Below, in pieces: positions 1 to 7,873 of a DNA stretch of 32,637 nucleotides. The stretch is from an uncultured Christensenella sp. Its GTDB lineage: Bacteria > Bacillota > Clostridia > Christensenellales > UBA1242. Location: NCBI GenBank assembly GCA_910584815.1, contig CAJUBT010000017.1, positions 1 through 32,637 on the forward strand, given 5' to 3'. Below the pieces are notes generated by a model. It worked only from the letters and a program-made list of their open reading frames with translations. It was not told where the DNA came from and searched no databases. Both the position numbers and the translations under genes were made by a program. Positions within the stretch are counted from its first letter, which is position 1, and each line of letters starts with the position of its first letter.

Positions 1-46
1 TCATCGGTAAACCTAAAATGAACCACCAGACTATCTGGTGGTTTTA
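1..46 (+). terminator. Rho-independent terminator of a gene left of the window
   Basis: A perfect 10-bp inverted repeat (21-30 with 34-43, AACCACCAGA / TCTGGTGGTT, three-base loop) is followed by a short T run. In-frame stops are available just upstream at 8-10 (TAA) and 19-21 (TGA), so a rightward gene probably ends at the window edge. Its reading frame cannot be settled from the few bases present. Confidence 0.75.
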
Positions 47-60
47 TATTACAAATAAAA

Positions 61-88
61 AAAATCACCATATAGGTGATTTTTTATT
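61..88. terminator. Bidirectional terminator between convergent genes
   Basis: The stem AAAATCACC (61-69) pairs with GGTGATTTT (75-83) around a five-base loop. An A run lies to the left and a T run to the right, so it can end transcription from either side. It lies about 75 bases past the stop of the leftward IlvD-like gene and just after the terminator of the rightward gene outside the window. Confidence 0.75.
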
Positions 89-161
89 ATAATAATTAAA
101 ACAATTTAATTTAATAATTTTTACATAATTAAAACTAAAAGATATGTTTTATTTAAAAGAA

Positions 162-1718
162 TTATTTAACATTAGTAATATATTTAGGTAACAATTTATG
201 CTCTTTAACATATTTTTTTTGTCTTAAATTCATTTCTTTGGCGTTAACTTCTATATTAATTCTGCCTTTAATAAAGTCAATTTCAATTTCATCGCCATCT
301 TTAACATATTTAATGTTGCCGCTATTACTATCTGGAGAACACATACTTATGCTAATAACTTTTGTGTCATCCATAACAAAACCATCGGTAACAATAATGT
401 TTTTATCTTGTAAACCCATAGATTCAAGTGCAAGTGCTGTTTGGTAAATTGTTGTTTCACCAGTTTCGGTGTTTTTGCCACAATCTTTAATAACAATAAC
501 GGCATTGTTTGTAATTGCTTTATTAATAACAGCATTATAAGCTTCTTGGTCGCTAGAGAAAACCTGAACATTAGCAATAACTTTAGTTTTATCATCAGTT
601 AGGGTAGTAGTTTTTGTTATTGCAAATTTTTCTGCAATGTTACCACGCATAATAATAATGCTTTCTTTCTTTGCAGGTATGCAAAACTCTTCATAAACCT
701 TAATTTCTTTTACTTCATCGCTAAGGATGCTATCTGTAAAAGTTTTATAATTGCCATCAATAATTTTTTCTTTAATCATAGCTTTAATAAGTCCCCAAGT
801 TCCACCTTTTTTAAGGTAACTTTCAAAGCCGTTATGAGTGTCATATAAAACTGGAACATCTTTTGCGTTGCCTAAAATTTTGTTAATTTCAAGGTCTAAT
901 TCAGCTTCTTTACTTAGTTGCATTAGGGCATCAATAATTATAGGGCTTCCACCAAGGCAAAGGTTTAACATAAACGCATTGTGAATAGATTTTTTATTTA
1001 TCATTCTATTAAGTGGTAACCTGTTTTTAGTTAAACTAACAATTGTTTGTGCTGTTAAAATGGCTTGTTCTTCCTTTTCATAACTGGCTGCAAGGGTAGT
1101 TGCACTATTTTTTACACTAAGTTCCATAATTTCAAGAATAACATTAAAAATATTTTCAGTTGTAAAATTACTGCCAGAACCTAAATATTCATTAAATGAA
1201 TTTTTAACATTTTCCATATCAAAAACACTTTTTGTGTTATTTGCAACTTCGCCAGGAAGATATAAAACATCGTTTAAATTGCTGTTTTCTGTAACAGGTG
1301 TTAAACCTTGAGGCAAAACAAGGGTAGGGAGGTTTAATCTTATAGAACTAATTAAAGAACCAAGCACACTATTAAACCCACTAGGAATAAAAACAACGCC
1401 ATCAAAAGCTTTTTCAAAAAGGGTAAGTTCCAAAAAGTTTGCAATTTGTTTTTTATAGTTTGGCAAAACATAATTGTTGTCGTTAAAATTTCTAAATCTT
1501 TCGTTTAAACTTGGCATAAAAACAATTTCTGCTTCAAGCCCATTTTTTATAATTTCTTTTTCTATAACACTAGCCAAAAGTTTGGAATAATTACGATCGT
1601 TAAAATTATCGACACTAACAATAATGCCAATTTTCATTTCTCCCGAATTTATTCCATTAAATTTGTTTTTAAGTTCTATAGATAAATTGTCAATGTTTTT
1701 AAGCTTTAATTTTGCCAC
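162..1718 (-). CDS. IlvD/Edd-family dehydratase homologue lacking active-site residues (probable pseudoenzyme)
   Basis: The 518-residue protein is collinear with dihydroxy-acid dehydratase / 6-phosphogluconate dehydratase (usually about 555-610 residues). Recognisable blocks are DGVVFIPSGFNSVLG followed by RLNLPTLVLPQG (107-138), HNAFMLNLCLGGSPIIIDAL (246-265), and VTDGFVMD followed by VKDGDEIEIDF (443-482). The hallmark residues are changed. The CDK motif before PGM is GFN (114-116). The GACGGMYTANTM cluster segment is GSGSNFTTENIF (180-191). The catalytic TDGRFSG is TDGFVMD. The N-terminal cluster cysteine position also has no Cys. The reading frame is long and uninterrupted, so this is not a decaying pseudogene. 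The start is GTG with an AAAGGGGAAAAG ribosome site a few bases upstream. It stands alone on the minus strand, with no branched-chain amino-acid genes nearby. The fold assignment is confident; the present function is unknown, perhaps structural or regulatory. Confidence 0.75.
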   Translation of the reverse strand: MAKLKLKNIDNLSIELKNKFNGINSGEMKIGIIVSVDNFNDRNYSKLLASVIEKEIIKNGLEAEIVFMPSLNERFRNFNDNNYVLPNYKKQIANFLELTLFEKAFDGVVFIPSGFNSVLGSLISSIRLNLPTLVLPQGLTPVTENSNLNDVLYLPGEVANNTKSVFDMENVKNSFNEYLGSGSNFTTENIFNVILEIMELSVKNSATTLAASYEKEEQAILTAQTIVSLTKNRLPLNRMINKKSIHNAFMLNLCLGGSPIIIDALMQLSKEAELDLEINKILGNAKDVPVLYDTHNGFESYLKKGGTWGLIKAMIKEKIIDGNYKTFTDSILSDEVKEIKVYEEFCIPAKKESIIIMRGNIAEKFAITKTTTLTDDKTKVIANVQVFSSDQEAYNAVINKAITNNAVIVIKDCGKNTETGETTIYQTALALESMGLQDKNIIVTDGFVMDDTKVISISMCSPDSNSGNIKYVKDGDEIEIDFIKGRINIEVNAKEMNLRQKKYVKEHKLLPKYITNVK

Positions 1719-1916
1719 TTCTTCTTTTCCCCTTTGTAAAAAATATATATTATTGCATATTTTTACTATTACTAACTAAAAACTAAGTTGTAAACATAAT
1801 TATATAATATGCAAATTTAAAAAATAAATTAAGGTAATAACCGTAAAATATTTTTTATCATCAAAAAAGAAGTGCAATCATTTTTGTTAAGTCTAACTAA
1901 ATAGTTTTCTTTATTT

Positions 1917-2138
1917 AAAACTAGGTTAAAGTTACCTTATGGCACATCATTAGGTCCGCTTAATGCTGCTACCGTCAGGTCCTGACATAGTTCACGGTTA
2001 ACAATTGCATAAGACCCTAACTTTCAAACATTTTAAATAAAGCACTTGTTTAATTAGAACCTACCTAGAATGATATTCGGCCCTACTGTAGCGGATTGTA
2101 GGTGCAGGGCACCGCTAGCTCCCCGCTTAGCACTTCTA
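1917..2138 (-). ncRNA. ffs: Signal recognition particle RNA, long form with Alu domain
   Basis: Read on the minus strand, the S-domain hairpin GTCAGGACCTGACGGTAGCAGC lies at 1965-1986, with the two purine-rich internal loops and a UGAC tetraloop. The 5' part has the Alu-type block beginning GTGCTAAGCGGGGAGCTAGC, then GGTGCCCTGCACC and CCGCTACAGTAGGGCCGAAT (about 2075-2134), typical of Bacilli and Clostridia. CTAGG(TAGGTT) in the 5' arm can pair with AACCTAG at the 3' end (1921-1927), which closes helix 5. A TTTT follows. The RNA partners Ffh in co-translational membrane targeting. The ends are estimated to within about 5 nt. It sits alone with its own promoter. Confidence 0.93.
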
Positions 2139-2144
2139 AACAAT

Positions 2145-2173
2145 ATTATAAAACAATCGGGTTAAAAAATCAA
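2145..2173 (-). promoter_or_regulatory. Sigma-A promoter of the SRP RNA
   Basis: On the minus strand, TTGATT (2168-2173) and TATAAT (2145-2150) are separated by exactly 17 bases. Transcription would start near 2138, matching the 5' end inferred from the RNA. This is a near-consensus housekeeping promoter, as expected for an abundant stable RNA. Confidence 0.85.
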
Positions 2174-2255
2174 CACTTAAAACAAATAAATATGTTAAAT
2201 GTTTTGCATTTTTTGCAAAATATGTTAAAATTTTTTAGAAAAGTAGAGGATTCTT

Positions 2256-2990
2256 ATGCCAAATAACTTAAAAAGTAAATCAAACGCAGAAAGATTTATA
2301 ATAGCCTATAATAGTATAGACTATTCTTTAAGGTCAATTTATGGTTTTAAACGCAGTATAAGTTATGCCGATTTGGTTAGAAAATCGGTTTCACTTAACA
2401 GTGTTGTGAGAAAATATGAAGAAGAATTAATAGATTACGGCAGGTTAAGAAACTCAATTGTGCATAGAACAAACCCAAACTTTGTTATTGCAGAACCTCA
2501 CGATGAAGTTGTAGAAGAATTTGAAAAAATTGCAAAATTAATTGCAACCCCTCCAACAGCTTTTGATAAAATTTGCCATAAAGAAGTTGTTGTATGTGAA
2601 AACAATGTTTCACTTAAAGAAACTTTGCAAATTATGGCACGCACTGGCTATCATAATATTCCCGTTTATGAAGGCACAATGCTACAAGGTGTTGCTATTG
2701 GTCCAAAAATTATGCAGAAATTAGGAGAGAATTTAATTCAGGGCACAGATGCAACAGAATACCTAACTAAAACCAATGTTACTGATGTTATTGCAAAAGG
2801 GCAAGAAAATCCTTTCTTTTTAGTAGCCGATAGAAATATGACAATTGAAAAAGCCCTAAACCATTTTTACATCAATCGCAAATTATCTTCAATAATAATT
2901 ACTGAAAAAGGCACTTATAATGAAAAACCAATTGGCATAATAACATCTGCCGATATTTTAGATATGAATGCAGTTTTAGAAAATTATTAA
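2256..2990 (+). CDS. HEPN-like domain fused to a CBS-domain pair
   Basis: The protein has 244 residues. Residues 1-95 look all-helical and contain RLRNSIVH (63-70), that is R65-N-x3-H70, the R-x4-H signature of HEPN ribonucleases and HEPN-type toxins. Residues about 100-160 and 175-244 form two CBS repeats (VCENNVSLKETLQIM...YHNIPVYEG and VADRNMTIEKALNHF...GIITSADIL). CBS pairs usually bind adenine nucleotides such as AMP, ATP or c-di-AMP. The likely architecture is therefore a nucleotide-sensing module attached to a HEPN fold, soluble and cytoplasmic. The start is ATG behind AGTAGAGGA. A terminator-like hairpin follows, so it may be monocistronic. The CBS call is firm. The HEPN call rests on helix content and one motif, and nuclease activity is inference. 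Confidence 0.7.
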   Translation: MPNNLKSKSNAERFIIAYNSIDYSLRSIYGFKRSISYADLVRKSVSLNSVVRKYEEELIDYGRLRNSIVHRTNPNFVIAEPHDEVVEEFEKIAKLIATPPTAFDKICHKEVVVCENNVSLKETLQIMARTGYHNIPVYEGTMLQGVAIGPKIMQKLGENLIQGTDATEYLTKTNVTDVIAKGQENPFFLVADRNMTIEKALNHFYINRKLSSIIITEKGTYNEKPIGIITSADILDMNAVLENY

Positions 2991-3030
2991 TTAAAGGCTT
3001 AGAAATTTTACTATGCCTTTTAAATTTTTT
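2991..3030 (+). terminator. Probable terminator after the HEPN-CBS gene
   Basis: TTAAAGGC (2991-2998) pairs with GCCTTTTAA (3015-3023) with one bulged T, and a T-rich run follows. The stem is modest and could be leaky, since the next gene starts only 24 bases further on. Confidence 0.5.
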
Positions 3031-3053
3031 TAACACAAAGGAATTAATAAACT

Positions 3054-3752
3054 ATGATTGAAACTAAAACCTTACACACAAAAAAAATGTTTAACGACTA
3101 TGCAACTTATATTGTAAATAAAAGAATGAAATATATGATTTGTATCTACATTTGTTCTGCCATAGTTTCAGTATGTGGAATTATTATGATGGTGTGTAAA
3201 GAATACTTTCAAGGGGCACTATACCTGTTTTTAGGCTTGTTTTTTGCCCTATATGGCGTTTTAATGCGTTTTATAATAAGTTTATCAAATAAAAAAAATG
3301 TTAATTCTGTGGACATTTTTGAATTTGAAGATACTAAATTTACAATTACAAATATAAATAAAGAAGGCAAGGAAGTTGGTAAAAGTATAATAAATTATGA
3401 TGCCTTACACAGTGTTGTGTTATATAAAAATTATGCTTATATTTTTATTAACAAATTTACATCTTATATTATTTCAAAAGAGAATTTTGAAAATGAAGAA
3501 CAGTTTTATTCCTTAGTGCAAATAATAAAAAGCAAAATATCAAGTTTAACTTTTGGTGATAATAATGCTACGGTTGAAGATGCATTAAATGGCAATAGCT
3601 TAGAAAATAGTGAAACTAAAACCAAGGAAGAAGAAACTAAAATATCTAAAACAAATAATGAAAATGCAGAAGAAGAAAATAAAAAACTTGAAAATGAAGA
3701 AAATGAAATTATAGCCAAAATAAAAGTTAAAAATGCAAATAAGAAAAAATAA
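3054..3752 (+). CDS. YcxB-like two-TM membrane protein with charged tail
   Basis: The protein has 232 residues. Two transmembrane helices (about 27-48 and 52-76) are followed by a small domain (about 85-165) with the pattern FEFEDTKFTI...ALHSVVLYKNYAYIFIN...SYIISKENFENEEQF. This resembles the YcxB-like C-terminal domain often found after a TM hairpin in Firmicutes. Residues about 175-232 are low-complexity, rich in E, K and N, probably disordered and cytoplasmic. The N-terminal 165 residues are a paralogue of the same region of the next gene, so the two arose by tandem duplication. The start is ATG behind AAAGGAATT. No enzymatic function can be assigned. Confidence 0.7.
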   Translation: MIETKTLHTKKMFNDYATYIVNKRMKYMICIYICSAIVSVCGIIMMVCKEYFQGALYLFLGLFFALYGVLMRFIISLSNKKNVNSVDIFEFEDTKFTITNINKEGKEVGKSIINYDALHSVVLYKNYAYIFINKFTSYIISKENFENEEQFYSLVQIIKSKISSLTFGDNNATVEDALNGNSLENSETKTKEEETKISKTNNENAEEENKKLENEENEIIAKIKVKNANKKK

Positions 3753-3809
3753 ATGGTTAGAAATAATTGAAAGATAAAAAAATAAATTTTTTAATAAGGA
3801 TAAATTTTT

Positions 3810-6800
3810 ATGGTAGTAGTAAAAACAAAATACACAAAAAAACTTTTAAGCACATTTGTACATTTTAATTTAAAAAAAAGTTGGCTGATGATTTTTATAT
3901 ACATTCTTGCAGTAATTTCTTTAGGTGGAGGCTTAGCCCTATATTTATTGAATAAACAAGTTGAGGGTATTGTTGCTTTAATTTTAGGTGGCATATTTTT
4001 GCTTAATGGCTTGTTTTATGTTTTAATAAATAGGTTTTCAAATAGAAGAGCAATAGGCTCAACCGAAACTATTGTTTTTGATGAAGACCATTTAGAAGTT
4101 ACTGTTCAAGATAAACACGGCGTTGAAATTGCAAAAAATAGTTGCATATATGCCTGTTTGCGTGCTGTTAAAAAATATAAAAACTATGGTTATATTTATC
4201 AAAACAAAGCAGTTGCATATATTGTTGAACAAGAAAGCTTTGAAAGCGTTGACCAATTTAATGAAACTTTAGACAATCTTCAAAACTATATTAAAAAAAA
4301 TAAACTTCGTAAAGAGCCAAATGCTTTAGTGTTAGGCACTGCAAATGTAACTCCTCCAAGTAAAGATATTGTAACTGGAACAGGAGAGCCAACCCCTCCA
4401 CCAGAAGTAATTGAAGAAGTTGAAAGGGAAAGAGGAATTAAAATTTCACAATCTGAAAATGAAGACAATCAAAACATAAACAATAATAATCAAGAACTCA
4501 ATAACGAAACAGAAACTGAAGAAACTTTAAATAATACTGAAGAAAATTTTGAAGAATTCAACAATACAACTGCTAAAGAAGAAAATACTTCAGCAGAAGA
4601 TGATGAAATAGCTGACACTAATAATGCTAATGAAACTGAAGATAATGAAACTAATAGTAATGCTTTGAGTGAAGAACTAAACGATTTTAAAGAAGATGAA
4701 TTTACTGATTTAGATAATGCAAATAATTATGAAGAAAATAATTCAAATTATAATAATTTTAACAACAACACAAATAATTTTGAAGATACATCAATAAATA
4801 CTATTTTAAATGATGATAACAATGATAATAATGATAATTCAAATGATGATGCTTCAATAAACGATGGCGGAAAAATTTTAACAGATTATGAAACTTCAAA
4901 AGAAGAAAATTTAGAAAATAATGCAGAAGAAAAAGAAGAACAGGAAAGTGAAGAAGATTTTATTAATAAATATTCTTCATTAGAGCAAGAAAATAACAAT
5001 AGCATTGATAACTCAAATATAAATGAAGATAACCTAGCAGAAGATGGTTTGTTAGAAGAAGATAACGAAAACAAAGAAGATGACAGATATTTAAATGTTC
5101 GCCCAACAATGAAACCTGCAGCAGATGGAGAAAGTGAAGAAAATAACGCTGAAGCAGAAGAGCCTGAAGAAAAAGAAAGATTTGGATTGTTTGGCAGAAA
5201 GAGAAAAGATAAAATTAATAAAGATAGTGAACGACAAGCAACCGAAAATATAGAAAATAATGAAGCTGTTGCTGAAGAACAATCTATAACTAATGTTAAC
5301 CAAGCAGCAGAAACTAATGTTGAAGAAAGTTTAAAAAATAATGAAGATATTGAAAATGAACTTGCAAGATTAGAGGAACAAGCAAAAGACAAAGATACCT
5401 TAACCCAGGAATATGGCATTGAAGACAACAAAATTGTGCAACCTATAACAGATATAGATGACATTGGCGACCTTGGCGATGGAAAAGAATTAAAAGAGTT
5501 GGATGAAGAATCAAACGAAAATTTTGAGGAAGAAGAACCAGAAAATTTGGATGACATTTTAGATGATGAAAAGGAACTTCACCCAAGAGCCTATTTAAAA
5601 GATGAGCATTCATTGCATAATGATGATGAAGATGATGATAATTTTAATGATGCTGGCAAAAAGTTTGAAGAATTTAATGAAGAAGAAAATGCTGAAGATT
5701 CAATTGAAGAGGAAGATATTTACAATGCTTCTGAAGAAAATGAGAACGAGAATTTTTTAGAAGAGCAAAATGAAACAGAAAATGCTGAAGAAAATAGTAG
5801 CGTTAGTGATATTGAAGAAGATATTGATGCTGATAACTCAGTAGAAGATGAAGAAAATTTGCAGGAACAAGCAGAGAACATTGATAAGAAAGAAATAGAA
5901 ACTGAAAATAGTTCCGAGGAAAATTCCATTGAGGAAGAACCTTTAGAAAACAATAAATCCGCACAAGAAGAAATTGTAAATGTTGAAGATAATTCTGTAG
6001 AAGAAACTGAAGAAGTTGAAGATAACGAAACCGCAACAGAAGAAGAAATTGAAAACCAAGAGAATGGAACTAACCAAACTGAAATAGAAGAAGAACCTAA
6101 AAATGAAATTTCTAATATTGCCACAACTCCTATAGAAAAAGTTCCCGCAAAAAGAGGTAGAAAACCAGGCTCAACTAATAAAAAACCTGCTGCTAAAAAA
6201 ACAACTAGCACAGGAAAACGCGGTAGAAAGCCAGGTTCAAAAAATAAATCTACTTCAACCAAACCAGCAAGCACAGGTAAGCGTGGTAGACCAAAGAAAA
6301 TAACTCAAGATGATGAAACTCAACAACAATCACAAGTTCTAAGTCAACCTCAACAAGACATTGCTTTACAACAAACAACAAAACCAGCAGGGAAAAGGGG
6401 TAGACCTAAAAAAGTTGCAGTAGTCCCAGTTGTAGCAGAACAAGTTGCAAATAATCAATTTGTTCAACCAGAGCAAGAACCTAGCACTATTCAACAACCA
6501 CAACAATCAACACAAAATAATGCTCTACAACAACAAGTAGTTCAACCAGTGCAACAACCACAAAATGCAGTTCAACCAAATTTAAATCAGCCAATTCAAC
6601 AAGTTAGCCCTGCACAAAATATAAGTTCTCAACAAATTCAAGTTGAAGGGCAGCCAATAGCCAATCAAACTGCAGCACAATCAACAGTGGCAACGGCTCC
6701 ACAACAAACAGTTAACAATGTTGGGCAATTTTCTCAACAATCAAATAATCAGCCTCAACAGCAAGTTGCTCCAATTCAGCCACAACAAAGCAGCAATCAG

Positions 6801-7256
6801 TTTGTAAATCCAGCAATGCAAACAGTAGCACAACAACCATTAAATAACCCAACACCTATTGTTCAACAAAATGCACAACAAAATCAGGCAACTGTTAATT
6901 TGCAACCAAACCAAGCAATTGCTCAACAACCAACACAAAATGTGGCACAACCAACACAGAATGCACAAACAGTTAACCCTCAACAAAATATGCAACAAAA
7001 TATAGTTCCACCACAACAATCAAAAGTGGTGCCACAACAACCTCAAGTGGTTCAACCAAATGTAAATGCTAGTGGGGCAGTGCAACCAAATGCTGTGCAA
7101 AACCCTCAGCAAGTAGTATCTCCTAACCAAAATGTTGCAAACCCACAACAAACTCAAACTTTAACAAATCCAAATGCAACATTTACAAACCCAGCACAAA
7201 ATTCACAAACTTTTGTAAACCCAGCACAAACTAACCAAAACCCAAATAATAACTAA
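3810..7256 (+). CDS. Giant YcxB-like membrane protein with acidic IDR, four AT-hook-like motifs and Q/N-rich tail
   Basis: The protein has 1148 residues in one uninterrupted frame. In order: two TM helices (about 25-47 and 52-74); a YcxB-like domain (about 85-165) paralogous to the preceding gene; an acidic low-complexity region rich in E, N and D (about 215-775), with one short basic island (GLFGRKRKDK) near 470; four AT-hook-like motifs, KRGRKPGS (781-788), KRGRKPGS (803-810), KRGRPKK (824-830) and KRGRPKK (862-868), set in K/T/S/P-rich linkers; and a Q/N/P/V-rich prion-like tail (about 870-1148). The hooks fit the GRP-core AT-hook family, which binds the minor groove of AT-rich DNA. The tail should lie in the cytoplasm. 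Inference: it could tether AT-rich chromosome to the membrane. The acidic part could instead bind basic partners. A terminator follows at 7343. Confidence 0.75.
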   Translation: MVVVKTKYTKKLLSTFVHFNLKKSWLMIFIYILAVISLGGGLALYLLNKQVEGIVALILGGIFLLNGLFYVLINRFSNRRAIGSTETIVFDEDHLEVTVQDKHGVEIAKNSCIYACLRAVKKYKNYGYIYQNKAVAYIVEQESFESVDQFNETLDNLQNYIKKNKLRKEPNALVLGTANVTPPSKDIVTGTGEPTPPPEVIEEVERERGIKISQSENEDNQNINNNNQELNNETETEETLNNTEENFEEFNNTTAKEENTSAEDDEIADTNNANETEDNETNSNALSEELNDFKEDEFTDLDNANNYEENNSNYNNFNNNTNNFEDTSINTILNDDNNDNNDNSNDDASINDGGKILTDYETSKEENLENNAEEKEEQESEEDFINKYSSLEQENNNSIDNSNINEDNLAEDGLLEEDNENKEDDRYLNVRPTMKPAADGESEENNAEAEEPEEKERFGLFGRKRKDKINKDSERQATENIENNEAVAEEQSITNVNQAAETNVEESLKNNEDIENELARLEEQAKDKDTLTQEYGIEDNKIVQPITDIDDIGDLGDGKELKELDEESNENFEEEEPENLDDILDDEKELHPRAYLKDEHSLHNDDEDDDNFNDAGKKFEEFNEEENAEDSIEEEDIYNASEENENENFLEEQNETENAEENSSVSDIEEDIDADNSVEDEENLQEQAENIDKKEIETENSSEENSIEEEPLENNKSAQEEIVNVEDNSVEETEEVEDNETATEEEIENQENGTNQTEIEEEPKNEISNIATTPIEKVPAKRGRKPGSTNKKPAAKKTTSTGKRGRKPGSKNKSTSTKPASTGKRGRPKKITQDDETQQQSQVLSQPQQDIALQQTTKPAGKRGRPKKVAVVPVVAEQVANNQFVQPEQEPSTIQQPQQSTQNNALQQQVVQPVQQPQNAVQPNLNQPIQQVSPAQNISSQQIQVEGQPIANQTAAQSTVATAPQQTVNNVGQFSQQSNNQPQQQVAPIQPQQSSNQFVNPAMQTVAQQPLNNPTPIVQQNAQQNQATVNLQPNQAIAQQPTQNVAQPTQNAQTVNPQQNMQQNIVPPQQSKVVPQQPQVVQPNVNASGAVQPNAVQNPQQVVSPNQNVANPQQTQTLTNPNATFTNPAQNSQTFVNPAQTNQNPNNN

Positions 7257-7342
7257 TTTAATTTTGTGCATAGTAATTTATTTTTGTTTATGTTTTTAAC
7301 AATAAGTAAGTTAAAAAATTTACAGTTTTAAATATATTTTTT

Positions 7343-7379
7343 AAAAGAGAACAATGTTATTTTGTTCTCTTTTTTTAGC
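7343..7379 (+). terminator. Terminator of the AT-hook protein gene
   Basis: A perfect 12-bp stem, AAAAGAGAACAA (7343-7354) with TTGTTCTCTTTT (7362-7373), encloses a seven-base loop and runs into TTT. It separates the upstream membrane-protein genes from the ileS transcription unit. Confidence 0.85.
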
Positions 7380-7421
7380 ATAGAATTCCTAAATTTAAAA
7401 TTATAACAAAACAAAAAAACA

Positions 7422-7450
7422 TTGACTTTTATTTAAAATTAAATTAAAAT
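7422..7450 (+). promoter_or_regulatory. Sigma-A promoter of the ileS leader
   Basis: TTGACT (7422-7427) and TAAAAT (7445-7450) are spaced by 17 bases. They lie just upstream of the T-box leader, so the transcript would begin near 7457 with a leader of more than 400 bases. Confidence 0.75.
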
Positions 7451-7464
7451 TGTTTTGTAATAAT

Positions 7465-7800
7465 CAAAAAGCCATTATGCAGGACGCGCAACAAAATTTC
7501 ACTTGGTTTTACAGAGAATTGTGGAAATTAATGCTGAAACCACATAAACCAATTTTTTGTTGTATCACCTGTTAGCTAAACTTTCTAACAGTTTTGTTAA
7601 TATAAAAGGTTTAAACATTATTTAAAATTTTTTAAACTACATTTAAAAAGTGTAAAATAATATTTTTAACAAAAAATAAAACTAAGTAAAAAGTTTCGGG
7701 AGGCCTAGCCGTTAAAATGGGCAAGATATGTTAGTATCTGTTATAAGTGGTTACTTAAGTGTGTTAGTCTTATAACGCCTTGTAGCCATTTTTTGTTTTA
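7465..7800 (+). promoter_or_regulatory. T-box leader, isoleucine specifier AUC, controlling ileS
   Basis: Stem I is readable. GCAGG (7479-7483) pairs with CCTGT (7568-7572). The specifier loop has ACGCG on one side and TATCA on the other, with AUC at 7564-7566 followed by A. CAACAAAA pairs with TTTTGTTG above it, and TTGGTTT with AAACCAA above that. ACAGAGA at 7511-7517 is the AG bulge. The distal loop with ATGCTGAAA (about 7531-7539) sits on TGTGG/CCACA. Near the 3' end an antiterminator-like hairpin GTTATAAG (7740-7747) / CTTATAAC (7769-7776) carries the seven-base bulge TGGTTAC; UGGU can pair with the ACCA end of tRNA. AAAATGG (7714-7720) with CCATTTT (7786-7792) plus a T run is the likely terminator. 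Known mechanism: uncharged tRNA-Ile promotes read-through. The AUC codon matches the gene downstream. Odd: the bulge is not UGGNACC. Confidence 0.78.
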
Positions 7801-7873
7801 TTTATGGTAATAAAACAAACTTGCTTTTTGGTGAAAAACAATTTTTAAAAAATATAAAAGGAAATTTGAAAAA

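Noticed and set aside
162..1718. Functional dihydroxy-acid dehydratase (ilvD)
   Set aside because: The cluster and catalytic positions are substituted, so the enzymatic name was not used.
4886..5557. Minus-strand open frame of 223 codons, Ser-rich
   Set aside because: Antisense to the acidic repeat region of the 3810 gene; GAA/GAT/AAT-rich sense codons give Ser/Phe/Ile-rich antisense frames without stops. No ribosome site.
5720..6274. Minus-strand open frame of 184 codons
   Set aside because: Same cause: low-complexity antisense of the 3810 gene; the composition is a mirror of the sense repeats.
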